Part shown: in pieces, positions 1 to 7,179 of the stretch
Position numbering within the stretch: the first letter of the stretch is position 1
Layout of the letters: each line of letters opens with the position of its first letter
Assembly: GCA_003164255.1 (NCBI GenBank)
Contig: PLST01000621.1
Span: 5,362-15,650 of the forward strand
Reading direction: 5' to 3'
DNA: 10,289 bases
DNA from: Acidobacteriaceae bacterium
Lineage (GTDB): Bacteria; Acidobacteriota; Terriglobia; Terriglobales; Acidobacteriaceae
Translations under genes and position numbers: made by a program
The notes under the pieces: generated by a model
Databases searched by the model: none
What the model was told of the DNA's origin: nothing
The model's input: only the letters and a program-made list of their open reading frames with translations

Positions 1-966
1 GTCTGCGGCGAAGAGACGGCCATGATTGCGTCGATCGAGGGGCAGCGCGGCATGCCGAGGCCTAAGCCGCCGTTCCCGGCGCAGAGCGGGCTGTGGGGCA
101 AGCCGACCATCATCAACAACGTTGAGACGCTGGCACATGTTTCGCGAATTCTCAAAGTGGGAGCGGAGGTATTCAAGAGCATCGGCACAAAAGATTCCCC
201 GGGGACGAAGACCTTTGCGCTGACGGGGCACGTGGCGAATACGGGGCTGGTGGAAGTTCCGTTTGGCACGACGCTGCGCGAGATTGTGTTGAACATCGGC
301 GGTGGCATTACGGACGACGCAGGAAAGATTTGGAAGACCGGATTCAAGGCGGTGCAAATTGGCGGGCCTTCAGGTGGTTGCCTAACCGAAGAGCATCTGG
401 ATCTGCCGCTGGCTTACGAATCTTTACGGGCGGTTGGCGCGATGGTGGGCTCAGGCGGCCTGGTGGCGATGAACCAGGGCACCTGCATGGTGAGCATTGC
501 GCGGTTCTTCATGGAATTTACGCAGCGCGAGTCCTGCGGCAAGTGCGTGCTTTGCAGGGAGGGAACCAACCAACTGCTGGCTCTGCTGGACGACGTGATT
601 GAAGGGCGAGCGGATGCGGGCACATTGGAGTTGCTCGAGAAGCTTGGCCACGCGGTGCAGGTGGGATCGCTGTGCGGGCTCGGAAAGACGGCGCCGAATC
701 CGGTTCTCTCGACGCTGCGCTACTTTCGCAAGGAGTATGAAGAGCACATCTTTGAGAAGCGCTGCCGCACGGGGCGTTGCAAGGCGCTGCTGAGCCCGGG
801 GATCAACGAGGTGAAGTGCAAGGGGTGCGGGTTGTGCATCAAAGCCTGTCCGACGGGCGCGATTACCGGCGAGAAGAAGAAGCCGCACCACATCGATGCG
901 GAGCTCTGCATCAAGTGCGGCGCGTGCGCAACAGCCTGCAAGATTCACGCAGTCGAGGGGATATAG
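1..966 (+). CDS. hydB: HydB, NuoF-like NADH/FMN subunit of a multimeric [FeFe]-hydrogenase (5' truncated)
   Basis: The reading frame is open from the first base and lacks its start, so this is the C-terminal ~321 residues of a NuoF/HydB-type flavoprotein. The piece begins inside the conserved CGEETA segment and continues through GLWGKPTIINNVET, both hallmarks of the 51-kDa subunit family. An SLBB-type region follows. Next comes the [4Fe-4S] motif SCGKCVLCREG (CX2CX2C, nt ~535-555) with its fourth cysteine in GSLCGLGK (~nt 673). The end (nt ~817-945) is a 2x[4Fe-4S] ferredoxin domain with two CX2CX2CX3C motifs. This extra ferredoxin tail separates HydB/HndC-like proteins from plain complex I NuoF. 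A CX4C pair (nt ~763-780) just before it may match the metal-binding hinge described for HydB; that is inference. The FMN/NADH-binding N-terminal part lies outside the window. It should oxidise or reduce NAD(P)H and exchange electrons with HydA, whose start is 4 bp downstream. Confidence 0.93.
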   Translation, partial: VCGEETAMIASIEGQRGMPRPKPPFPAQSGLWGKPTIINNVETLAHVSRILKVGAEVFKSIGTKDSPGTKTFALTGHVANTGLVEVPFGTTLREIVLNIGGGITDDAGKIWKTGFKAVQIGGPSGGCLTEEHLDLPLAYESLRAVGAMVGSGGLVAMNQGTCMVSIARFFMEFTQRESCGKCVLCREGTNQLLALLDDVIEGRADAGTLELLEKLGHAVQVGSLCGLGKTAPNPVLSTLRYFRKEYEEHIFEKRCRTGRCKALLSPGINEVKCKGCGLCIKACPTGAITGEKKKPHHIDAELCIKCGACATACKIHAVEGI

Positions 967-970
967 CGAG

Positions 971-3031
971 ATGAACAAGGCCACAGAATCAACATTGACG
1001 ATCGATGGACGGACGGTTGCGATTGAAGGCGAGCAGAATTTGCTGGAGCTTGTACGCAAGGCCAACATCGATTTGCCGACGTTTTGCTATCACTCGGAGC
1101 TGAGCGTGTATGGCGCTTGCCGCCTGTGCCTTGTGCAGGTGGAGGGGCGTGGGATTTCAGGCGCGTGCTCGACGCCCCCCGAGCCGGGATTGAAGGTGCT
1201 GACGACGACGCCGGAGATTCGCGAGATTCGCAAGATAGCGGTGGAACTGCTGCTGGCCAATCACGACCAGAGCTGCCCCACGTGTTCGAGGAGCGCGAAC
1301 TGCCAGCTGCAGAGCCTGGCGCAACGGCTCGGGATCAAGAAGGTGCGGTTCAAGTCAGTGCATCAGCCGGTGCCGCTGGACGAGTCTTCGCCTTCACTGG
1401 TGCGCGATCCGAACAAGTGCGTGCTGTGCGGCGACTGTGTGCGCATGTGCTCGGAGATCCAGGGAATTGGAGCAATCGACTTTTCGCATCGTGGGCACGA
1501 GGTGATGGTGCAGCCCGCGTTTGGCAAACCGCTTGGAGAGGTCGAGTGCGTGAACTGCGGACAATGCGCAAGCGTTTGCCCGACCGGCGCACTGACCATC
1601 AAGTCAGAAGTTGACAAGGTCTGGGAACTGATTGCCGACAAGGCGAAGACGGTGATTGTGCAGATCGCTCCGGCGGTGCGGGTGGGGCTGGGCGAGTGCT
1701 TTGGCCTGAAGCCCGGAGAGATTACGACGGGTCGAATTGTTGCGGCGCTGAAACACCTGGGCTTCAACCAAGTCTACGATACTTCGTTTGCCGCCGATCT
1801 GACGGTGATTGAAGAGGGCACAGAGTTTCTGGAACGGAAGACGCAAGGCGGAACACTGCCGATGTTTACTTCCTGCTGCCCTGGTTGGGTGAAGTACACG
1901 GAGCAGTACTTCCCTGAGCTGCTGCCGAATCTTTCGACGTGCCGTTCGCCGCAGGCAATGTTCGGCTCGCTGGTCAAGGCCATGCTTCCCGATCAGATGA
2001 AGATCGAGCGTAAGGATCTGAAAGTGGTTGCGATCATGCCGTGCACGGCCAAGAAGTTTGAAGCGCAGCGGCCTGAGATGGGCGTGGACGGCGATCCGGA
2101 TGTGGACTACGTGCTGACCACGCAGGAACTGGCGCACATGATCCAGTCGGCGGGCATCATGTTTGATACGTTGCAGCCGGAATCGTTCGATATGCCGTTT
2201 GGCTTCTACACGGGCGCCGGAGTGATTTTTGGAAACTCGGGTGGAGTGATGGAGGCGGTGCTTCGGTACGCAGCAGAGAAGGCGACGGGGCAGAGGCTGG
2301 AGCAGGTTGACTTCCAGCAAGTGCGCGGCGACTCCGGGTTGCGCGAAGCGACCATCACGGTGAACGGATCGGAACTGAAGCTGGCCGTAGTACACGGACT
2401 GCGCAATGCGCGCGTGGTTGCCGAACAGGTGCGTGCAGGAAAGAGTCGCTACGACTTGATTGAAGTGATGGCATGTCCGGGCGGCTGCATTGGCGGCGCA
2501 GGGCAGCCAGTGAGCACGACTCGCGATACGCGGGCGCTGAGGACGAAGGGGCTTTATCACGCGGACAAGATGCTGCAGCTGCACAAGTCGCAGGACAACG
2601 TGTTTATCACGGAGTGCTACGCGAAGTTTCTGGGAGATATCGGGGGAGAGAAGGCGCATCACCTGCTGCACACGACCTACCAGAGCAGGCGGCGCATTGC
2701 GGATGAGTCACTTGCGCTGATGCAGTCAGAGAACGAAGACAAGCTGAAGGTGAGCGTGTGCCTGGGGACGAACTGCTTCTTGAAAGGCTCGCAGGAGGTG
2801 CTGAACGGAGTTCTGCGCCATGGGGAGCAAAGTGGGATGGAGGGCAAGCTGGATGTGCGGGCAGGATTCTGCTTTGAGAAGTGCGAGAGCGGACCGACCG
2901 TAATGATCGGAGGCGAGCACATTCCGAATTGCAATGCGGCAAAAGCAATTGAGGAGATCGACAGACGGATTGAGAACGACGAGCCGGCTGGGACTTGCAA
3001 CGGGCATTCCTGCAATCACTGTGGCAAGTGA
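971..3031 (+). CDS. hydA: HydA, catalytic [FeFe]-hydrogenase subunit with five accessory Fe-S sites
   Basis: A 686-residue cytoplasmic enzyme that interconverts H2 with protons and electrons. Visible in order: N-terminal [2Fe-2S] (Cys39, 50, 53, 66); His-Cys [4Fe-4S] (His98, Cys102, 105, 111); two ferredoxin [4Fe-4S] motifs (Cys150/153/156/160 and 193/196/199/203); the H-domain with L1 TSCCPGW (Cys302-303), L2 MPCTAKKFE (Cys358, Lys361) and L3 EVMACPGGCIGG (Cys502, Cys506); then a thioredoxin-like [2Fe-2S] domain (Cys597, 602, 634, 638). Aligned by eye with Clostridium pasteurianum CpI (offset +3), the proton-relay residues are all present: Cys302, Glu282, Glu285, Ser322. The domain set matches HydA of trimeric NAD-linked, often bifurcating enzymes. 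The protein ends in an extra Cys-rich tail (Cys676, 681, 684). ATG 971 is preferred over the in-frame ATG 896 because the family's ferredoxin fold starts right after it, GAGGGG lies at 955-960, and the earlier start would overlap hydB by about 70 bp. Confidence 0.97.
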   Translation: MNKATESTLTIDGRTVAIEGEQNLLELVRKANIDLPTFCYHSELSVYGACRLCLVQVEGRGISGACSTPPEPGLKVLTTTPEIREIRKIAVELLLANHDQSCPTCSRSANCQLQSLAQRLGIKKVRFKSVHQPVPLDESSPSLVRDPNKCVLCGDCVRMCSEIQGIGAIDFSHRGHEVMVQPAFGKPLGEVECVNCGQCASVCPTGALTIKSEVDKVWELIADKAKTVIVQIAPAVRVGLGECFGLKPGEITTGRIVAALKHLGFNQVYDTSFAADLTVIEEGTEFLERKTQGGTLPMFTSCCPGWVKYTEQYFPELLPNLSTCRSPQAMFGSLVKAMLPDQMKIERKDLKVVAIMPCTAKKFEAQRPEMGVDGDPDVDYVLTTQELAHMIQSAGIMFDTLQPESFDMPFGFYTGAGVIFGNSGGVMEAVLRYAAEKATGQRLEQVDFQQVRGDSGLREATITVNGSELKLAVVHGLRNARVVAEQVRAGKSRYDLIEVMACPGGCIGGAGQPVSTTRDTRALRTKGLYHADKMLQLHKSQDNVFITECYAKFLGDIGGEKAHHLLHTTYQSRRRIADESLALMQSENEDKLKVSVCLGTNCFLKGSQEVLNGVLRHGEQSGMEGKLDVRAGFCFEKCESGPTVMIGGEHIPNCNAAKAIEEIDRRIENDEPAGTCNGHSCNHCGK

Positions 3032-3036
3032 ACGGC

Positions 3037-3048
3037 AGGGGGAAGAGG
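3037..3048 (+). promoter_or_regulatory. Ribosome-binding site that decides the hydG start
   Basis: A purine run (AGGGGGAAGAGG) ends 5 bp before a TTG codon at 3054, in frame with hydG. The competing in-frame starts, ATG 2934 and GTG 3021, lie inside hydA and have no comparable Shine-Dalgarno sequence. This makes TTG 3054 the best start. Confidence 0.6.
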
Positions 3049-3053
3049 CGATC

Positions 3054-4454
3054 TTGATTACGCAGGAGCGGGCAGACTTTATCAACGAGCAGGAGATTGA
3101 GGGCATACTGACGCCGCGACGGCGCCCGGCATCTGCAATGGTGCATGAACTGCTGGCGAAGGCACGCGAGATGCGCGGCCTCTCGATGGAAGAGGTCGCC
3201 TGTCTTTCGTATGTGGAGCAGCCGGAGTTGGTGGCTCAGATTCTGGCGGCAGCCAAGAAGATCAAGGAGGAGATCTACGGCACGCGCCTGGTGCTGTTTG
3301 CTCCGCTGTACATTTCAAATCGCTGCATGAACGAGTGCACCTACTGCGCGTTTCGCGCAACGAATACCTCGCTCAAGCGCCGCACCCTGGATCAGGAGGA
3401 GATTGCCGAGGAGACGCGGACGCTGATTAGGCAAGGGCACAAGCGCGTGCTGATGGTTTCAGGCGAGGCGCTGCCGGAAGAGGGATTCCAGTACATTCTG
3501 GATTCGATTGCGACAATCTACAAGACGAAGGTGGGGCCGGGCGAGATCCGGCGCGTGAATGTGAATCTGGCTCCGCAGACAACGGAGCGCTTCAGGCAAC
3601 TGAAGCAAGCGGAGATTGGAACCTTTCAGCTTTTCCAGGAGACCTATCATCGGCCGACGTACGCGGCGGTTCATCTGAAAGGCTCGAAGCGCGATTACGA
3701 TTGGCGGACGACGGCATTTGACCGGGCGATGGAAGCGGGCATCGATGACGTCGGGATCGGCGTATTGTTCGGGCTTTATGACTGGCGATTCGAACTCATG
3801 GCGATGATGCAACACATTCGGCACCTGGAAGAGAAGTTTGGCGTTGGGCCGCACACGATCAGCTTTCCGCGCATTGAGCCGGCGGCGGGATCGGATCTGG
3901 CGTCGCGGCCCCCGCATGCGGTGAGCGACGCAGACTTTCTGAAGATGATTGCGATCATGCGGCTCGCGGTTCCGTATACGGGGATGATCATGTCCACCCG
4001 CGAGACGGCCGACGTACGCCGCGCAACGCTGGAGCTTGGCATCTCACAGATTTCTGCGGGGAGTCGCACGGATCCGGGCGGATACAAGGATGCAGAAGCA
4101 GATGAAAATGGCGGACAGTTTCAACTCGGCGATCATCGCACGGTGGAAGAGGTTGTAAACGATGTGGTGAAGCTTGGATTTCTTCCGTCGTTCTGCACGG
4201 CGTGTTACCGCACCGGACGCACTGGGCATGACTTTATGGATCTGGCCAAGCCGGGAGAGATCAAATACCACTGCCACCCGAATGCGATTGCGACATTTCA
4301 GGAGTACCTGTGTGACTACGCGGGGCCGGGGACGAAGTCGGCCGGTGAAGATCTGATTTCGATTGAGCTGAACAACATGGATGGTAAACAGACTGCCATT
4401 GCGCTGCCGATGTTGAACCAGGTACGCGGCGGCGAACGCGACGTTTTCATTTAG
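3054..4454 (+). CDS. hydG: HydG, [FeFe]-hydrogenase maturase (radical SAM tyrosine lyase)
   Basis: HydG cleaves tyrosine by radical SAM chemistry and makes the CO and cyanide ligands, delivered as an Fe(CO)2CN-cysteine synthon for the H-cluster. From TTG 3054 the protein has 466 residues, in line with the family's usual ~470. The radical SAM cluster motif CX3CX2C is at Cys91, 95, 98. The C-terminal second cluster motif CX2CX22C is Cys381, 384, 407, with the family's exact spacing, embedded in CTACYRTGRTG. ThiH/HydG-like segments such as VSGEALPE and TYHRPTY support HydG over the thiamine enzyme ThiH, and the gene lies between hydA and hydF. The start is a rare TTG with a good upstream Shine-Dalgarno sequence, 22 bp after hydA. 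A GTG at 3021 (11-bp overlap with hydA) and an ATG at 2934 (98-bp overlap) are less likely. Both clusters look intact, so an active enzyme is expected. Confidence 0.96.
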   Translation: MITQERADFINEQEIEGILTPRRRPASAMVHELLAKAREMRGLSMEEVACLSYVEQPELVAQILAAAKKIKEEIYGTRLVLFAPLYISNRCMNECTYCAFRATNTSLKRRTLDQEEIAEETRTLIRQGHKRVLMVSGEALPEEGFQYILDSIATIYKTKVGPGEIRRVNVNLAPQTTERFRQLKQAEIGTFQLFQETYHRPTYAAVHLKGSKRDYDWRTTAFDRAMEAGIDDVGIGVLFGLYDWRFELMAMMQHIRHLEEKFGVGPHTISFPRIEPAAGSDLASRPPHAVSDADFLKMIAIMRLAVPYTGMIMSTRETADVRRATLELGISQISAGSRTDPGGYKDAEADENGGQFQLGDHRTVEEVVNDVVKLGFLPSFCTACYRTGRTGHDFMDLAKPGEIKYHCHPNAIATFQEYLCDYAGPGTKSAGEDLISIELNNMDGKQTAIALPMLNQVRGGERDVFI

Positions 4455-4462
4455 TAATCAAC

Positions 4463-4470
4463 AAGGAGAA
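4463..4470 (+). promoter_or_regulatory. Ribosome-binding site of hydF
   Basis: AAGGAGAA lies 8 bp before ATG 4479 in the 24-bp gap after hydG. It is the strongest Shine-Dalgarno sequence in the operon and suggests hydF is translated independently of hydG. Confidence 0.6.
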
Positions 4471-4478
4471 AGGCAACT

Positions 4479-5786
4479 ATGATCCGGGCAACATCGAAGG
4501 GCTTTCGACTGCATATAGGTTTTTTCGGAAGGCGCAACGTTGGCAAATCGAGCTTGCTGAACGCTATTACGCAGCAGCATGTCTCCATTGTGTCGGAGGT
4601 GCCGGGCACAACAACCGATCTGGTTGAGAAGCCGATGGAACTGCTGCCGATAGGGCCGGTTCTCTTTTTGGATACAGCCGGAATGGACGATGTGGGCGCG
4701 CTCGGCGAGCAGCGCGTTGCGCAGACGCGGAAGGCGATTGGGCGCTGCGATCTTGGCGTGCTGGTTGCAGAAGCCGGTGTGTGGGGAGAGTTTGAAGAGA
4801 AGCTGCTGGCCGAACTTCGCGCGCAGGGAATTCCTGTGGTGGTGGTGCTGAACAAGGTTGACCTGAACAGGCCGGAGATCGATCTGCTGATCCGATTTGA
4901 GCAGGCAGGGATCAAGTATGCGAAGGTCGCAGCGACGACCGGCGAAGGTCTCGAAACGCTGCGCACCAGGTTGGCCGAAGTCGCGGCGCCCGAGGATAAC
5001 GAGCCTTCAGTAATTCTGCGCGACTTGGTTGGACCACAGGAAACGGCAGTGCTGGTGATGCCGTTTGACAAAGAGGCGCCAAAGGGCCGCATCAAGCAAC
5101 TGCAGGCGCAGTCGATTCGCGAACTGCTGGACGGCGAGGCTTGTTGTGTTGCGGTAAAGGAGACAGGGCTGGCGAGGACGCTCAGCAACCTGATGACTCC
5201 GCCGCAGTTGGTTGTGACGGACGCAGCGGTGTTTGAGCAGGTTGCGAAGGTGACGCCGGAATCGATTCCGCTGACGGCATTTTCGATTTTGCTGTCGCGC
5301 TTGAAGGGCGATTTGGTTGCGCAAACGCGCGCGGCAGTTTCAGTGGAGCGGTTGAAGCCGGGCGATCGGGTGCTGGTGGCGGAATCGTGCACGCATCATC
5401 CGATTGAAGAAGATATTGGACGCGTCAAGATTCCGCAGTGGCTGCAGAAATATGTAGGCGGAGAACTGAAGTTTACGACGGTGAAGGGGCGAGATTTTCC
5501 TGAGGACCTGTCGCCGTACAAGCTGTTGATTCACTGCGGAGCGTGCATGTGGAATCGCCAGGAGATGATGAACCGCATTCGCGAATGTGATCGCCAGGGA
5601 GTGCCGATTACGAATTACGGTCTGGTAATTGCGTATTCCCTGGGGATTCTGGAACGCGCACTAGAGCCTTTCCCGGAGGCGCTTGCCGCCTACAAGGAAG
5701 AACGGCAGCAGTACCGTGAGCCGCATTCACTGCGCGCTGCGATGCAAAACGGCGAAGAGCACATGAGGTTCGTGAGTCAAGCGTGA
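4479..5786 (+). CDS. hydF: HydF, GTPase and scaffold for [2Fe] subcluster assembly
   Basis: HydF is the GTPase scaffold on which the diiron subcluster is completed before transfer to apo-HydA. The 435-residue product shows a GTPase domain with the P-loop GRRNVGKSS (17-25), a switch region PGTTTD (42-47), DTAG (65-68) and NKVD (125-128). A dimerisation region follows, then the C-terminal [4Fe-4S] domain with ESCTHH (Cys304, His306) and HCGAC (His352, Cys353, Cys356). This is the family's CXH...HCX2C signature, with 45 residues between the two histidines. Length and motif order are normal for HydF, and the pair of motifs rules out Era/TrmE-type GTPases. The start ATG is well placed after the Shine-Dalgarno sequence. 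The stop TGA overlaps the GTG start of hydE by 4 bp, so the two are probably translationally coupled. Confidence 0.97.
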   Translation: MIRATSKGFRLHIGFFGRRNVGKSSLLNAITQQHVSIVSEVPGTTTDLVEKPMELLPIGPVLFLDTAGMDDVGALGEQRVAQTRKAIGRCDLGVLVAEAGVWGEFEEKLLAELRAQGIPVVVVLNKVDLNRPEIDLLIRFEQAGIKYAKVAATTGEGLETLRTRLAEVAAPEDNEPSVILRDLVGPQETAVLVMPFDKEAPKGRIKQLQAQSIRELLDGEACCVAVKETGLARTLSNLMTPPQLVVTDAAVFEQVAKVTPESIPLTAFSILLSRLKGDLVAQTRAAVSVERLKPGDRVLVAESCTHHPIEEDIGRVKIPQWLQKYVGGELKFTTVKGRDFPEDLSPYKLLIHCGACMWNRQEMMNRIRECDRQGVPITNYGLVIAYSLGILERALEPFPEALAAYKEERQQYREPHSLRAAMQNGEEHMRFVSQA

Positions 5787-6886
5787 AGGCGTTAACACAA
5801 CCCGAGCTGCTTGAATGGCTGCATGAGAGCCGGCCCAGCCGATTGCAGTTGCTGTACGGTTGGGCCGACCGCGTGCGCAAGGAGTGGGTGGGCGATGCAG
5901 TGCATTTACGCGGGCTGATCGAGATTTCTAGTCACTGCGCGCGGCAATGCATGTATTGCGGGCTGCGCGCGGCTAACAAACAACTGACGCGCTACCGCAT
6001 GGAGAGAGAAGAGATTCTGAACTGTGCGCTTGAGGCCGAACAGCTTGGTTATGGCACCGTTGTGATGCAGGCAGGCGAAGATGGCGAGATTAAGGCAGAT
6101 TGGATGGCCGAGATTGTCCACTGGATCAAGCGCGAGACGCGGCTCGCAGTGACGCTCAGCCTGGGCGAACGAAGTCAAGACGAATTCAAGATGTGGCGCC
6201 AGGCCGGCGCGGATCGCTACCTGCTTCGCTTTGAAACTTCGGACAAGAAGCTGTTTCGCGCGATTCATCCGAGCCGCTATGAGGTGGGGTCGGATCGCAT
6301 CGAACTGCTGCGCACACTGAAGGCGCTTGGCTATGAGGCGGGCGGTGGAGTGATGGTTGGCATTCCGGGGCAAACATTCGAGAGCCTGGCCGGGGACATT
6401 CTAACGTTTCGCACACTCAATCTCGACATGATCGGGATTGGGCCTTTCATTCCTCATGCCGGAACGCCGCTCGGTTCAGGCGCGCTGAAGCCGTTGATTG
6501 AGAACGGCGAGCAGGCACCGAATAGCGAAGAGATGGTCTACAAGATGATTGCGCTGACACGGATCACTTGCCCTGAAGCAAACATTCCAAGCACAACGGC
6601 GCTTGCCACGATCAACAGGACCGAAGGGCGCAAACTCGGGCTGAAAGCCGGCGCGAATGTGGTGATGCCAAATTTGACGCCGATGAAATACCGCAGTCTC
6701 TACGAGATCTATCCTGCGAAGGCTTGCATTGAGGAGAGCGCTTCCGATTGCAACCAGTGTTTACGCGGACAGATCCACTCGCTCGGGCGTTTTGCGGGAC
6801 GTGGAGAGGGCGGAAGAGGAACAGTCGAAGTCCCTTTGCTTTCTCGTGTAGAGGCCGGTCTGCAACTGGTGCAGCTGGCGCAATAG
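5783..6886 (+). CDS. hydE: HydE, [FeFe]-hydrogenase maturase (radical SAM)
   Basis: HydE is the radical SAM maturase that acts on the HydG-made Fe(CO)2CN-cysteine synthon on the way to the dithiomethylamine-bridged [2Fe] cluster. The 367-residue product carries the radical SAM motif CX3CX2C at Cys52, 56, 59 (context HCARQCMYC) and a GGGVMVGIPGQT segment (187-198) typical of the BioB-like HydE/PylB group. Near the end it has a CX7CX2C motif (Cys315, 323, 326), the spacing of the second, non-essential cluster seen in Thermotoga maritima HydE and lost in many others. It starts with GTG inside the hydF stop codon (4-bp overlap). No strong Shine-Dalgarno sequence sits at the right distance (GAGG at 5765-5768 is 14 bp away), so coupling to hydF is likely. 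It ends in two tandem in-frame stops (TAG TGA). BioB and PylB are alternatives by fold only; context settles HydE. Confidence 0.96.
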   Translation: MKALTQPELLEWLHESRPSRLQLLYGWADRVRKEWVGDAVHLRGLIEISSHCARQCMYCGLRAANKQLTRYRMEREEILNCALEAEQLGYGTVVMQAGEDGEIKADWMAEIVHWIKRETRLAVTLSLGERSQDEFKMWRQAGADRYLLRFETSDKKLFRAIHPSRYEVGSDRIELLRTLKALGYEAGGGVMVGIPGQTFESLAGDILTFRTLNLDMIGIGPFIPHAGTPLGSGALKPLIENGEQAPNSEEMVYKMIALTRITCPEANIPSTTALATINRTEGRKLGLKAGANVVMPNLTPMKYRSLYEIYPAKACIEESASDCNQCLRGQIHSLGRFAGRGEGGRGTVEVPLLSRVEAGLQLVQLAQ

Positions 6887-6897
6887 TGAGGTGAATC

Positions 6898-7179
6898 ATG
6901 AGCCCGGATGAAGGTCCAGTAGAGATTGTGGTCTGCCTCGGCAGTTCTTGCTTCGCGCGGGGCAACTCAGAGAATCTTGCCTTAATCAACAGCCATGTGC
7001 AGAGCCACGGGCTGAAGGCCATGGTGCGGATGACGGGCAAGCTCTGCCAGGACGAGTGCATGCAAGGTCCGAATCTGAGCATCGACGGCGAGGTTTATCA
7101 CGGCGTTACGCCTGCTCGATTGCTGGGACTGTTAGAGCAGCTTGGCGGGCCAGATCGGGGACAGCATGGAACAAGCTAG
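6898..7179 (+). CDS. Small thioredoxin-like [2Fe-2S] ferredoxin (NuoE/HydC C-terminal-like)
   Basis: A 93-residue protein that is essentially a stand-alone thioredoxin-like [2Fe-2S] domain. Four cysteines in the family pattern, VCLGSSC (Cys13, Cys18) and KLCQDEC (Cys50, Cys54), should bind the cluster, followed by a GPNLSIDGEVYHGV strand region. It lacks the N-terminal helical part of full NuoE (~160 residues), so it is not itself a complete HydC. It resembles the C-terminal domain of the HydA in this window (VCLGTNC ... FCFEKC ... GPTVMIGG), which suggests a common origin. It has a good Shine-Dalgarno sequence (GAGGTGA, 6888-6894). Its last codons overlap the start of the sensory hydrogenase gene by 14 bp, so it probably passes electrons to or from that protein. 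The partner assignment is inference. Confidence 0.85.
   Translation: MSPDEGPVEIVVCLGSSCFARGNSENLALINSHVQSHGLKAMVRMTGKLCQDECMQGPNLSIDGEVYHGVTPARLLGLLEQLGGPDRGQHGTS

Noticed and set aside
22..966. ATG at 22 as the true start of hydB
   Set aside because: The frame is open upstream and already encodes conserved CGEETA residues from base 4 on, so the gene begins outside the window.
896..970. Upstream in-frame extension of HydA from ATG 896
   Set aside because: It would overlap the ferredoxin tail of HydB by about 70 bp and adds a low-complexity stretch not expected before the [2Fe-2S] domain. ATG 971 is better placed.
1604..2671. Long minus-strand open frame (355 codons) opposite hydA
   Set aside because: It is antisense to the conserved H-domain, has Arg/His-rich low-information content and no family motif. 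It is a by-product of GC-rich codon use on the other strand.
4451..5392. Minus-strand open frame (313 codons) opposite hydF
   Set aside because: It is Ser/Thr-rich with no recognisable domain, and fully covers the well-supported GTPase domain on the plus strand.
7142..7165. TTG 7142 as start of the HydS-like protein
   Set aside because: ATG 7166 has a purine run 5 bp upstream and gives a normal N-terminus just before the first ferredoxin motif.
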